64,000 bases of DNA from DAISVY01 sp036826635 (lineage in GTDB: Bacteria; Zixibacteria; MSB-5A5; GN15; FEB-12), in the NCBI GenBank assembly GCA_036826635.1, contig DAISVY010000002.1:310001-374000 (forward strand). Direction: 5' to 3'. This document shows, piece after piece, positions 33,207 through 42,074 of this stretch (its first letter is position 1; each line of letters opens with the position of its first letter). Both the position numbers and the translations under genes were made by a program. Under the pieces are notes generated by a model. It saw nothing but the letters and a program-made list of their open reading frames with translations, was not told where the DNA came from and did no database searches.

Positions 33207-34991
33207 CTATCGGGCTGCCTTCTGTCGATACTGTAACTGATACAATTTATAGTAAATTCCTTTCCGGCGCAGCAATTGATCCTGGGTTCCGCTCTCGCGA
33301 AGTTCACCGCGGTGCAGCACGAGAATTTTGTCGGCCTTTTCTATGGTCGAAAGGCGATGGGCTATTATGATCGAAGTGCGGTCCCTGAGCAGCTCGTCCA
33401 GAGCCTTGTCGATCAATCGCTCGGTTTCCGTGTCAACCGAACTGGTGGCTTCATCGAGTATCAGTATTTTCGGATCGAAAGCGAGGGCGCGCGCAAACGA
33501 GAGAAGCTGTTTCTGCCCGGTGGATAATGTTGCCCCGCGTTCTTTTATTTCCGCGTGTATTCCACCGCTGTCGGACGAAAGAAAACGGTCGAAACCGACC
33601 CGCCGAAGGGCCACTCGGACAGCCTCGTCGCTGATATCGTCGTTGTGCAGACGGACATTACCGGCAATATCGCCGCTGAAAATAAAAACATCCTGCAACA
33701 CGAGGCCCAGATAACCGCGCAGTTCATCCAGCGCCAAATCTTTCAGTTCCACCCCATCCAGCTTAATCGAACCTTTTTGATAATCATAGAAACGGAACAG
33801 AAGCGAGACCAGCGAGCTTTTGCCCGCCCCCGTAGCCCCCACAATAGCTATTTTCTCGCCCGGTTTCACGCTGAAAGAAACATCTTTGAGGACCCATTCA
33901 TCGCCATTGTAGGCAAACCAGACGTTTTCGAAATCGATACGCCCGGTAAACGACGCTATCCTGACGGGATGCGCCGGATCGGTGACAGCCGGGGCCGTAT
34001 CCAGAAGTTCGAAGATGCGCTCCGACGAAGCCATAGACGCCTGCAGGACGTTGTATTTCTCAGACAGGTCCCGAATAGGTCGGTAAAACATTTCGACCAG
34101 AGTTATAAAAGCGACCAGTTCACCGTAGGTGAGCGAGCCGGACTGAATCCGAAACCCGCCGAAATACAAAAGCAGACCAATTGACAGAGTACCAATAATC
34201 TCCACGGTCGGGAAAAACATGGCGTAATAGTAAATCGACCGGAAATGGGCCGCCCGCAGCTCGGCGTTTATCTTGTTGAACTGATCGAAAGTGCGTTTCT
34301 CCCGGTTGAACAATTGCACCACATTAATACCGGTAATGTGTTCCTGCAGGAAAGCGTTGATCCGGGCAAGCCTGACACGCACTTCGCGGTAAACATCACG
34401 CACCCTGGCCCGGAAGACAAAAGTTGCGGTAACCAGCAACGGAATGACCACGAAGGTAATAAGGGCCAGTTGCCAGTTATAATACAGCAGCGCGCCGACG
34501 ATCAAAATCAGGGTGAGAAAATCACCGATTATCGTCACCACCCCGGAAGAGAACAACTCGTTGAGAGTGTTGACGTCGCTGGTAACCCGGGTAAGCAGCC
34601 GGCCGGCCGGATGTTTATCGAAATAGGCCAGATGTAACCGTTGAAGGTGACCGAATACCTGAGTGCGGATATCATGCAGTACTTTCTGTCCGAGCCAGGC
34701 GGTAAGATATGTCTGGGCATAGCGCACCACCGAGCCGGCCAGCATAACAAACAGAAACAATATAGCCAGACGGCCAAGCCCGTCGGCCCGACCCGTCGCT
34801 ATATACTTGTCGATACCCACCTGAATCAGGTACGGGATAATGACCTGCAACAACGACACCCCCGCCAGCAATACGATGGCTACACCGACCGCCCAGCGAT
34901 ACGGTTTCAGGTAACGCATCAGGCGTTTCATCAGGCGCGCATCGTAGGCTTTGCCCAGGGTTTCTTCTTCGTGAAAACCGGCCGAGGTCAT
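33207..34991 (-). CDS. ABC exporter, second half of a heterodimer
   Basis: 594-residue half-transporter: six-helix membrane domain (about 1-330), then an ATPase domain. Walker A is GATGAGKS, the Q-loop is in LGLVLQDVFIFSGDIAGNV, Walker B is LILDEA with the catalytic Glu, and the H-loop is IIIAHRLST. The signature is changed to LSTGQ in place of LSGGQ. Together with the Walker B change in the partner at 34991-36757, this predicts one degenerate and one active ATP site, as known for heterodimeric multidrug/lipid exporters. Its ATG overlaps the partner's TAA by one base (TAATG), so the two are translationally coupled. The substrate is unknown. Confidence 0.92.
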   Translation of the reverse strand: MTSAGFHEEETLGKAYDARLMKRLMRYLKPYRWAVGVAIVLLAGVSLLQVIIPYLIQVGIDKYIATGRADGLGRLAILFLFVMLAGSVVRYAQTYLTAWLGQKVLHDIRTQVFGHLQRLHLAYFDKHPAGRLLTRVTSDVNTLNELFSSGVVTIIGDFLTLILIVGALLYYNWQLALITFVVIPLLVTATFVFRARVRDVYREVRVRLARINAFLQEHITGINVVQLFNREKRTFDQFNKINAELRAAHFRSIYYYAMFFPTVEIIGTLSIGLLLYFGGFRIQSGSLTYGELVAFITLVEMFYRPIRDLSEKYNVLQASMASSERIFELLDTAPAVTDPAHPVRIASFTGRIDFENVWFAYNGDEWVLKDVSFSVKPGEKIAIVGATGAGKSSLVSLLFRFYDYQKGSIKLDGVELKDLALDELRGYLGLVLQDVFIFSGDIAGNVRLHNDDISDEAVRVALRRVGFDRFLSSDSGGIHAEIKERGATLSTGQKQLLSFARALAFDPKILILDEATSSVDTETERLIDKALDELLRDRTSIIIAHRLSTIEKADKILVLHRGELRESGTQDQLLRRKGIYYKLYQLQYRQKAAR

Positions 34992-36757
34992 TACATATTC
35001 TCCAGTTCATCGGCCAGTAGTTGAGCCTGATACAGAGCGGCATAGCGACCGCCGAGAGCAAGCAACTCCTCGTGCGTGCCCTGTTCGACAATACGGCCGT
35101 CGTCGAGATAAATGATTCGGTCGGCCGGCATCACCGACGATATCCGGTGGGAAACGACAAGAGTGGTCAGCTTCCGCGTACGGGCGCGAATCCGTTGATT
35201 CATTTCGTATTCGGTTTCGGTATCAACGGAGGCCGTAGCATCATCCAGAATCAACACGGATGGGTCGATCATGATCGCGCGGGCGATAGCCGTCCGCTGT
35301 TTCTGTCCCCCGGAAAGCGTGATACCCCGTTCTCCGACCATGGTATCGTAACGGGCGGGAAACGATTCCACATCCTTGGCCAAAGCGGCAGTGGTGGCAA
35401 TTTCCTCGAGCGACTCCATACCGTCGGGATCAGCGCCGAAACCGATATTGTCCTGAACCGTGGCCGAAAAGAGAAACGGTTCCTGAGCGACAAAACCTAT
35501 CTGACGGCGCAAAGCACCCAACTGCCAGTCGTTGATATCAATGTCGTCGACAAACAACCGGCCGCGCTCAACGGCATACAGCCGCGTGGGCAGCATGACC
35601 AAGGTTGTTTTGCCCGAACCGGTCGGTCCCACGATTCCTATTGTCTGGCCGGGTTCTATCGTCAGGTTGATATCCCTGAGAACCGGTTTACCATCGTAGG
35701 CAAAACTGAGATTGCGAAACTCTATTTTCCCCCGCAAGTGACCGCAATACAAATCATCGGACTCATCCTGTACTTCCGGCTCGGTGTACAAAATCCTGTT
35801 TATGCGATCAAGCGATGCCGTCCCGCGCTGGTATAGCGAAACCACCCAGCCGATAGCCAGCAACGGCCAGGTAAGCATGCCCAGATACAAAAAGAACGCC
35901 ACCATCGTGCTCAGTTCGATCCGGCCGTCGATTACGGCCAGACCGCCGAAGTACAACACCAGCAGTGACAATCCGGCGGCGATAAACTGTATGGATGGGA
36001 AAAACAAGGCCATCAGGCGGCCGAGATCCAGATTCAGTTTGAAATACCGACGAGACAACTTGGCGAAGTTATCCGCCTCGCTGTTTTCCTGACCGTAAGC
36101 TTTGACCACGCGGACACCGGCCAGATTTTCCTGCGCCACGGCACTCATGTACGAGAAATGTTCCTGGATGCGGCTGAAACGCCGGTGTACCATATTCCCA
36201 ATTCGGTTCATGACGACAGGCAGGATAACCGCCGGGGTGAGCGCATACAGAGTCAGGCGCGGCGAGAGAATAATCATCATGGTCAGGGCTCCCGACGTAA
36301 CAACGACAGTATTGGCCATCTGCATTATGGCCGGCCCGATCATGTGGCGGACCGCTTCCAGGTCATTGGTCGCTCGAGCCATAATATCGCCGGTGCGGTT
36401 GTGATCGTAGAACGACGGCGACAGCTTCAAAAGATGGGCGACCAGTTCCCCGCGAAGGTCATACTCCAGGTGGCGCGACATCCAGATGATAGTCCGGCGC
36501 ATCATAAACCTGAACACACCGCCCAGCACGGCAAGGACCAGCATGATTAAAACGAGCAGGCCGACCTCGTTCATGGGAGCGCCCGACTCGAGACGGTCGA
36601 AAACCATCTTGGTCAAATACGGATTGATCAGCAGCAGAGCATTAGCCAGCACAACGGCTATGCCACCGATTATCAGGTACCAGCGGTATCCCCGTAAGTA
36701 TTTGGTAATGACGTCGAAACGTCCGTGAGATTTGTCCTTGGCCGGACCGGATGACAT
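34991..36757 (-). CDS. ABC exporter, first half of a heterodimer
   Basis: 588-residue half-transporter with an N-terminal six-helix domain (about 20-320) and a C-terminal ATPase. Walker A is GPTGSGKT, the Q-loop is in IGFVAQEPFLFSATVQDNI, the signature is canonical LSGGQ and the H-loop is LVVSHRISS. Walker B reads LILDDA, so the catalytic Glu is Asp. Combined with the partner's LSTGQ, this composite site should be low-activity while the other is active. An extended -10 promoter lies at 36793-36801, giving a leader of about 30 bases. Confidence 0.92.
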   Translation of the reverse strand: MSSGPAKDKSHGRFDVITKYLRGYRWYLIIGGIAVVLANALLLINPYLTKMVFDRLESGAPMNEVGLLVLIMLVLAVLGGVFRFMMRRTIIWMSRHLEYDLRGELVAHLLKLSPSFYDHNRTGDIMARATNDLEAVRHMIGPAIMQMANTVVVTSGALTMMIILSPRLTLYALTPAVILPVVMNRIGNMVHRRFSRIQEHFSYMSAVAQENLAGVRVVKAYGQENSEADNFAKLSRRYFKLNLDLGRLMALFFPSIQFIAAGLSLLVLYFGGLAVIDGRIELSTMVAFFLYLGMLTWPLLAIGWVVSLYQRGTASLDRINRILYTEPEVQDESDDLYCGHLRGKIEFRNLSFAYDGKPVLRDINLTIEPGQTIGIVGPTGSGKTTLVMLPTRLYAVERGRLFVDDIDINDWQLGALRRQIGFVAQEPFLFSATVQDNIGFGADPDGMESLEEIATTAALAKDVESFPARYDTMVGERGITLSGGQKQRTAIARAIMIDPSVLILDDATASVDTETEYEMNQRIRARTRKLTTLVVSHRISSVMPADRIIYLDDGRIVEQGTHEELLALGGRYAALYQAQLLADELENM

Positions 36758-36792
36758 GCCATCAAATCCCGGGAAAATCGGTTAGCTGAGAT

Positions 36793-36801
36793 ATTATAAC
36801 A
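36793..36801 (-). promoter_or_regulatory. Extended -10 promoter before the ABC exporter genes
   Basis: TGTTATAAT on the minus strand is a perfect extended -10 (TGnTATAAT). The best -35 is weak (TAAACT, 18-base spacer, lying inside the end of the upstream gene). Transcription would start about 30 bases before the ATG at 36757. Confidence 0.5.
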
Positions 36802-36811
36802 AAACGGCAGG

Positions 36812-39058
36812 CTAATAGTTTAGAAGATTAGCCAGCAAATGGATGGCTTCGATATTCAGATCCGCAATCATATCAATGATCGGTAAACCGCAGAATATCA
36901 CCTGTCCTTCGCCCAGCCGCGAAACCGACAGCAGCGCCGCTCCGCTGGGCGTGACGAACACTTTCTCGGCCGGAGATACCACCGCCGCGCTGATCTCGCG
37001 AGGATGCGCTAGCCAGTCTAAAAGATTCGTTTCCGAAATGACATAGGGGCTATGCATCACTTTGGCCTCGGGTATCCGATTAAGCAAATCGGCGGCTTCC
37101 ACGCGCTCCATCGTCGGAACAAACGAAAGCGGAAGGCTCCCCTCCGGCCAGTCGCTCGGCTGTCCCAGCACAACCAGCGATCCGCCGTAACGGAGATACT
37201 CTTCCAGACGTCCCTTGACGGTTTTGAACGACGGATAATCGCGCAGAGCCCCGGGACCGATGATGATAACGTCGTAGGCGTCCAGATCACCCGTTTGCAG
37301 GCTCCTGTCGGTCAGAGGCCAATAAACCGCCTGAGACATGCGCAGAATATCTTCAAGGAGACCGGTCGTATCCGACATCAGACCGACATTGATGGTATCG
37401 GCGATATCGCAGGCGGCAATGCGGATTATCCCGGTATCGGTTGCCACCATGCGATTGTCGACACTCAGCGAAAGAGTCTGCTTGTGGATGCCCAGCTCAA
37501 AAAGGTTGGACACGGAAAACGGTATACGCACCGTCTCGCTCGACCGCCCCTTTTCCAGTTGCCAGGTCTGACGATAGGCCCCGGCGAAAACACCCCGAGG
37601 CGTTACGAGATTCAAAGAAACCGTCCCACTATAATAAAGCGGTTTCGAGATAACCGCCTTCAAGTTCATAAACGAAACCACCCGGTCAACCTCTACCCGA
37701 GCGTGCGGCGGTACGAAGAAGAAATCCGGTTCGAATGACACGCTCAAATCCGGAGTCTCCCAGATCGGCAGTGCCGAAGAAACCGTGAGAGGAATAGTAC
37801 CATAGACCATGTCCACCCGGAAGACGAGCGACTCCGGCATTCTGGCCTCAAGATAACCGCGATCAATATCCACCAGATATTCCCGGACAAACGACTGGTG
37901 GGGGGCAATCTTACGAGAGACGGAATCCAGAACAACCGCAACCGAATCCCAGTAAGGCTGAAAACGTACGTATGACAACTCCACACTCTTCGGCCCGTTA
38001 ACCGACAGCGAGGCTCGGAATTTGAGTTTCGGACCATGGGGGGAGTCGCGCAGTATGATCTCGCCGTCCCAGTCCACCCCAATCTCCTGCAATACCGCCC
38101 GTCGTGTCCGGTCGATCAGGTACTGCATGTAAGCGGAAAAATCGGGAAGGTCGGTCAGCATAATCTCCGAACGCGTCTGTTCCTGCAAAATTACGATCTG
38201 CTTATAGGCCGCAATGATGTCGTCAACCCGCCGAGCACCCACCGACTGCTGAGCCATATTCAAAAGCGAAATCGTACTGCAAGCGCGAACCAGAAACGAC
38301 CTTTTGACGGCTCCTTCATCGAGCACCGACCCCAATAACGGCACCAATCGCAACGGCTCAAGACCGGAGATAAAATCAGGATCGGGACCGGACACCTCGG
38401 CCGAACGCCAGAGCAATTCGTAGCGCATCAGTCGAACTTTGCCCTTGTCCGCAATATGCATCCAGGGAAAGAGCTGTGGTATCTCCAGCTTCATCGCCTC
38501 GCAGTAGCGAGCATGCATCTCGGCGGTGTTAATCGCGACCGAGCTGCTCGGCACCGAATCCTGCACATCGAGCGGCGACAAACGATATATCTTGCGAATA
38601 TCGAAAATCGACGCGGTCGTACCGGGGAGAGACCGCAACCTGTCGATCAGAGAAGTAAGCCTCGGCCCGGGGTTCGCCGTACCTATTATAATGATATCCG
38701 GGCGGCGCGTGGCAAACTGCACGGCAATCACGGAATCGGCAAAAGAGAGACTGTCGGTACCGGTGAAATACTGATAAAGAGACAAACCGCGATCCGGAAC
38801 CTCACGAGTCTCAAGATGAAATACGGCCCCCGAAGAAACGGTAAGAAGATCGACATGACAGGCTGATTTCTCTTTGAGATAATAAAGGGTCGACCAGTCT
38901 ATCTCGGTCGGCTCCTCGAACAGATAAAGAACCTGCAAATCACACAGGGTCTGAGAAACAAGATCGGCCGCCGACCCGGCAGGAGCACCGGCCAGCGACA
39001 ACATCGTCAGGAGAAAGACAAACGACAGCTTACGACATAAACGACCCGATTTTACCAT
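36812..39058 (-). CDS. Large exported protein, unknown, with a C-terminal amidotransferase-like fold
   Basis: 748 residues; no family recognised with confidence. The N-terminus has a signal peptide (core LSFVFLLTMLSLAGAP, about 11-26). The middle (about 330-560) is beta-rich and may hold Ig-like domains. The C-terminal 200 residues alternate strands and helices: DAYDVIIIGPGALRDYPSF, YLRYGGSLVVLGQPSDWP and GEGQVIFCGLPIIDM. This resembles class I glutamine amidotransferase-like/ThuA-type domains, but no catalytic Cys-His is obvious. The ATG at 39058 gives the signal peptide; a TTG at 39109 would add 17 residues. It lies between the cupin and the ABC exporter genes. Possible roles are cell-surface or glycan-related; this is not supported further. 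Confidence 0.6.
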   Translation of the reverse strand: MVKSGRLCRKLSFVFLLTMLSLAGAPAGSAADLVSQTLCDLQVLYLFEEPTEIDWSTLYYLKEKSACHVDLLTVSSGAVFHLETREVPDRGLSLYQYFTGTDSLSFADSVIAVQFATRRPDIIIIGTANPGPRLTSLIDRLRSLPGTTASIFDIRKIYRLSPLDVQDSVPSSSVAINTAEMHARYCEAMKLEIPQLFPWMHIADKGKVRLMRYELLWRSAEVSGPDPDFISGLEPLRLVPLLGSVLDEGAVKRSFLVRACSTISLLNMAQQSVGARRVDDIIAAYKQIVILQEQTRSEIMLTDLPDFSAYMQYLIDRTRRAVLQEIGVDWDGEIILRDSPHGPKLKFRASLSVNGPKSVELSYVRFQPYWDSVAVVLDSVSRKIAPHQSFVREYLVDIDRGYLEARMPESLVFRVDMVYGTIPLTVSSALPIWETPDLSVSFEPDFFFVPPHARVEVDRVVSFMNLKAVISKPLYYSGTVSLNLVTPRGVFAGAYRQTWQLEKGRSSETVRIPFSVSNLFELGIHKQTLSLSVDNRMVATDTGIIRIAACDIADTINVGLMSDTTGLLEDILRMSQAVYWPLTDRSLQTGDLDAYDVIIIGPGALRDYPSFKTVKGRLEEYLRYGGSLVVLGQPSDWPEGSLPLSFVPTMERVEAADLLNRIPEAKVMHSPYVISETNLLDWLAHPREISAAVVSPAEKVFVTPSGAALLSVSRLGEGQVIFCGLPIIDMIADLNIEAIHLLANLLNY

Positions 39059-39105
39059 GGCCGAATGTATCAGGATAGTAATCGGGTTGTCAAACTTGAA
39101 ATATA

Positions 39106-39480
39106 TCAACCGGGTGAAGGCAGAATCGTTTCGTCCTCGTCCCGCCAGGCCGGATCGACAATACAGAGAAACACAAGCTCACCGGGGCCGTCGTTCCTGA
39201 TCCATTGAACAGAGCCCGGAGGGATCTCCACGGCATCGCCGGGCCCCACAACGGCCCTCTCCTCGTTGATGTGCATTTCACCGGTACCTTCAAGGATGTA
39301 ATATACCTCGTCGCTTTCCAGACGGTGCGGCGAGGAAGCCTTCCCCTCGGGCAGAGTCGCCCACGCCAGAGAATACCGCCCACTGAAAGAGTAGTCGCGG
39401 TCGGGATGGAGCAGTTCCTTCAGCCGGGTGTGATCGCCGGCCGTAATCGCGGGACAAGCCTTGAGTTTCCTGATTAACAT
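39106..39480 (-). CDS. Small cupin-domain protein
   Basis: 124 residues forming one beta-barrel. SPHRLESDEVYYILEGTGEM (about 49-68) is the first cupin motif with its His and Glu. PGDAVEIPPGSVQWIRND (about 80-97) is the second, where the usual metal His is replaced by Gln (SVQW), so metal binding is uncertain. The ATG at 39480 is used because a longer frame would run through the etfB terminator at 39517-39541. The function is unknown. Confidence 0.75.
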   Translation of the reverse strand: MLIRKLKACPAITAGDHTRLKELLHPDRDYSFSGRYSLAWATLPEGKASSPHRLESDEVYYILEGTGEMHINEERAVVGPGDAVEIPPGSVQWIRNDGPGELVFLCIVDPAWRDEDETILPSPG

Positions 39481-39516
39481 AGACGACAATCGAGGAACAA
39501 TGGCCCTGACATAAGT

Positions 39517-39541
39517 AAAAAAGCCGCCCGAAGGCGGCTCC
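39517..39541 (-). terminator. Intrinsic terminator after etfB
   Basis: GAGCCGCC TTCG GGCGGCTT, minus strand, is a strong tetraloop hairpin followed by TTTTT. It lies immediately after the etfB stop codon. Confidence 0.92.
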
Positions 39542-39546
39542 AAGTT

Positions 39547-40332
39547 CTATATCACCTGGTTATCGCGCAATTTTTTGAAGAGCTTGTCGGCGATTTCTTC
39601 CGGTGTTTCGCCGTCGATTATCTCACCCTTCTGTCGTGGCGGAGGTGGCGTCACCTTGAGCGTGACGGTATGGGCATTAGCGCCTACGTTGGTTCCGTCC
39701 AGACCCAAATCGGCGGCCGTCCATTTGACAATCGGTTTTTTCTTGGCGGCCATTTTACCTTTCAGCGACGGGAGCCGCGGCTCGTTGATTTCCTTGACCA
39801 CCGACACGACCGCCGGCAATTTCAAATCGACCACATCGTAGCCGTCCTCGGTAGTCCTGAAAACAGTCACCTGTCCATCGCCAAGCGTCTCGAACTTCTT
39901 GACGAAAAGCGCCTGCGGCAGATCCAGAGAAGCCGCAACAGCCGCCGGCACCTGAGCCGAATCGGCATCAACGGATTGCTTCCCGGCCAGCACCAAATCA
40001 AAATCACCCAACTTCTTCAGACCTGCGGCCAGAATCACCCCGAGCGCCTGCGGATCGGAACCTTCGAACAGACCGTCAGCCAGCAGGTAGGCTTCGTCGA
40101 CACCGAGGGCCATGCAATTGCGCAGAGCCGACTCGGTACGTTCGGTTCCGACCGACATGACGATGCACTTGCCGCCGGTTTTCTCCTTAATACGAAGACC
40201 TTCTTCGACCGCATACTCATCAAGGGGATTAACCACGCCGGGGCCTTCCGGCAAAACCACTTTATTGGCGGCTTCATCAACTTTTATCAGAGCAACTTCC
40301 GGAACCTGTTTGATCAGAACAACGACATTCAT
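39547..40332 (-). CDS. etfB: Electron transfer flavoprotein beta subunit
   Basis: 261 residues; small subunit of the ETF heterodimer that carries electrons from acyl-CoA or other dehydrogenases. MNVVVLIKQVPEVALIKVDE opens the protein, NPLDEYAVEEGLRIKEKTGG is near 36-55, and the ETF signature VAASLDLPQALFVKKFE (about 132-148) and EINEPRLPSLKG (about 182-193) are typical. The partner gene etfA, usually adjacent, is absent; terminators and a promoter bracket this gene alone. The crotonase at 27422 is in a related pathway. Confidence 0.93.
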   Translation of the reverse strand: MNVVVLIKQVPEVALIKVDEAANKVVLPEGPGVVNPLDEYAVEEGLRIKEKTGGKCIVMSVGTERTESALRNCMALGVDEAYLLADGLFEGSDPQALGVILAAGLKKLGDFDLVLAGKQSVDADSAQVPAAVAASLDLPQALFVKKFETLGDGQVTVFRTTEDGYDVVDLKLPAVVSVVKEINEPRLPSLKGKMAAKKKPIVKWTAADLGLDGTNVGANAHTVTLKVTPPPPRQKGEIIDGETPEEIADKLFKKLRDNQVI

Positions 40333-40377
40333 GTACTACCCACCGTTTCTGGATTGGTCAGATCAATACTGGCTGCC

Positions 40378-40406
40378 AATATCGGGTAAAGCCACAGCAA
40401 TGTCAA
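40378..40406 (-). promoter_or_regulatory. Sigma70-type promoter for etfB
   Basis: On the minus strand TTGACA (40401-40406), 17-base spacer and GATATT (40378-40383), 45 bases before the etfB ATG. It starts right after the terminator of the histone-like gene at 40439-40457. Confidence 0.7.
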
Positions 40407-40438
40407 GGGGCGGCCGGTTTACCCAATAGTAAAACAGA

Positions 40439-40457
40439 GCCCGCCGATACGGCGGGC
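40439..40457 (-). terminator. Intrinsic terminator after the histone-like gene
   Basis: On the minus strand GCCCGCC-GTATC-GGCGGGC forms a 7-bp perfect stem, followed by TCTGTTTTACTATT. It ends the single-gene unit at 40491-40937. Confidence 0.8.
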
Positions 40458-40490
40458 CCTGTCGATCCACAAACTCGCTGACGCTTGTTC

Positions 40491-40937
40491 TTAGCGTTTT
40501 TTCTTAGTGGTTTTCTTGCGAGCCGGCACTTTCTTGGCCGGTTTGCGATGGGCGGCGACTTTCTTGCGAGCCGGCGCTTTCTTGCGGGCAACCGGTTTCT
40601 TACGAGCAACCACTTTCTTCTTCGGGGCTACTTTCTTCTTCGCCACTTTCTTCACTACGGCCTTGCGCAGACCGAGGCTGCGGGCTTTTGCCTGAACCGA
40701 AGCTACCGACCGCCGGAATTTCTTCGCGATCTCCTTAGTCGGAGTCGTGCGATAGGTCTTCCGCAACACTGACACCTCTGCGGCAGTCCAGGCCTTGGCT
40801 CCTTTGCGAACCTTGCGGACCTTCGTGGCAACCTTGCGAGTTACCTTCTTCGGTGCTGCTTTCCTCTTCGCGACTGGTCTCTTTCTCGCGGTTGCTTTTC
40901 TCTTCGGAGCTGCTTTTTTCTTTTTCGCCTTGCGCAT
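40491..40937 (-). CDS. Histone-H1-like basic protein with a central SANT/Myb-like HTH
   Basis: 148 residues, very basic. Two Lys/Ala/Arg/Pro tails (about 1-47 and 94-148) resemble bacterial H1-like repeats such as KKAxxKK and ARKK. Between them lies KAWTAAEVSVLRKTYRTTPT and EIAKKFRRSVASVQAKARSL (about 48-92), which fits a GcrA/Myb-like helix-turn-helix. It is therefore probably a nucleoid-associated DNA-binding protein. Codon use is Lys-rich (AAG/AAA), as expected. Its leader between 40938 and 41318 contains CACGA-type repeats. A terminator follows. Confidence 0.82.
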   Translation of the reverse strand: MRKAKKKKAAPKRKATARKRPVAKRKAAPKKVTRKVATKVRKVRKGAKAWTAAEVSVLRKTYRTTPTKEIAKKFRRSVASVQAKARSLGLRKAVVKKVAKKKVAPKKKVVARKKPVARKKAPARKKVAAHRKPAKKVPARKKTTKKKR

Positions 40938-41318
40938 TGAACTCTACTCCCATAGAAAAGTTTGAAAAACATCGGTGATGTCAAACGTCGTCAAGTAACC
41001 GTCACACGTCAGGATACTCACAACACCCTCAACTTCACCGCCCTGGTTCATATCAATAAATCGGCATCTCACAAATTAAAGTCAACAATTAAAATTCAAC
41101 ATTATGTATTATTCTCAATCCACATTTTCACTTCAGGCATCACTCCGACGACGCCTCACGAATCACGACAACACAACACGACACGATGCGGGGTGACATT
41201 CATCACGACGACGACGCGAATCACGCTTCACGATGATGTGCGATCAACACACCACCACGCGTGTGAACGATAATTCCATCGAGGATAAAAACGCTATACA
41301 AAGACAATGAATGAAACG
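40938..41318. other. Intergenic region upstream of the histone-like gene (repeats)
   Basis: 381 bases without a supported gene, between the rnc stop and the histone-like start. 41157-41260 is made of degenerate CACGA/ATCACGA units (minus-strand sense TCGTG), several in tandem. 41090-41130 is AT-rich. A TTGACT (minus) at 41080-41085 lacks a good -10. The repeats could be a leader or an operator for the histone-like gene, or remain unexplained. Confidence 0.5.
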
Positions 41319-42074
41319 TTACGATTCGGCTTGTTCCGCCAGACGTTCGAGAGCCAAACATGCCGCGGCCTGCTCGGCCTCTTTCTTCGAAGAGCCGGTG
41401 CCCTCACCTATCATGACACCGCTGATACTGACAACCACATGGAAAGTTTTGTTATGATCGGGACCGGTTTCCGAAAGAATATCGTACGACGGCATACCCT
41501 GACCCCGCGCCTGACTATGCTCCAGCAATTCACCTTTGAAATTCCGCTGGGATATATCGGAGAGAATACTCTCCCGTCGCGAATAAATGCAAAGAAGGAC
41601 AACCTGTCTTGCCGCCTCCAGACCACCGTCGATATAGACCGCCCCGATCACCGATTCGAAGGCGTCGGAGATTATCGACGGTCGTTCTCGTCCGCCGCTT
41701 CGTTCCTCTTCCGGTGACATGAAGACGAAATCGTTGAGACCTATTTCGACAGCCACGTTTGAGAGGGTTGTCTCATTGACCAGCATCGCCTTCTTTTTGG
41801 TCAGATCACCCTCGGTCAAACAGGGATAGTCGCGATAGAGTTGATCAGCGATAACCAAGCCCAAAACGGAATCACCCAGAAATTCCAGGCGTTCGTTGGA
41901 AGGTTGATGACTGTTGGCAGCCCGGGATACCGATCTATGGGTCAGACCCAGACACAGCAAATCGGGGTCGTTAAACCGGTACCCGATAAGTTTCTGGAGA
42001 CGTTCAAGCTGCGCTTCGGTTGTATCGGTCGATCTAAATGGTAAGTGTCTTCTTAGATTACTCCACAGACTCAT
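41319..42074 (-). CDS. rnc: Ribonuclease III
   Basis: Double-stranded-RNA endonuclease for rRNA and mRNA processing, 251 residues. The signature NERLEFLGDSVLG is at 60-72 (E61, E64, D68). PSIISDAFESVIGAVYIDGG (about 130-149) has the second acidic patch, and the C-terminal dsRNA-binding domain contains GEGTGSSKKEAEQAAACLAL. It starts directly after the fabF TAA (no gap), without a Shine-Dalgarno, so it is translationally coupled. This is the conserved end of the plsX-fab-rnc operon. Confidence 0.97.
   Translation of the reverse strand: MSLWSNLRRHLPFRSTDTTEAQLERLQKLIGYRFNDPDLLCLGLTHRSVSRAANSHQPSNERLEFLGDSVLGLVIADQLYRDYPCLTEGDLTKKKAMLVNETTLSNVAVEIGLNDFVFMSPEEERSGGRERPSIISDAFESVIGAVYIDGGLEAARQVVLLCIYSRRESILSDISQRNFKGELLEHSQARGQGMPSYDILSETGPDHNKTFHVVVSISGVMIGEGTGSSKKEAEQAAACLALERLAEQAES

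Noticed and set aside
39481..39543. Longer N-terminus of the cupin gene
   Set aside because: It would translate the etfB terminator hairpin; the internal ATG at 39480 gives a normal cupin.
41157..41260. CRISPR array
   Set aside because: Units are 5-7 bases, irregular, and without equal spacers; no cas genes are present.
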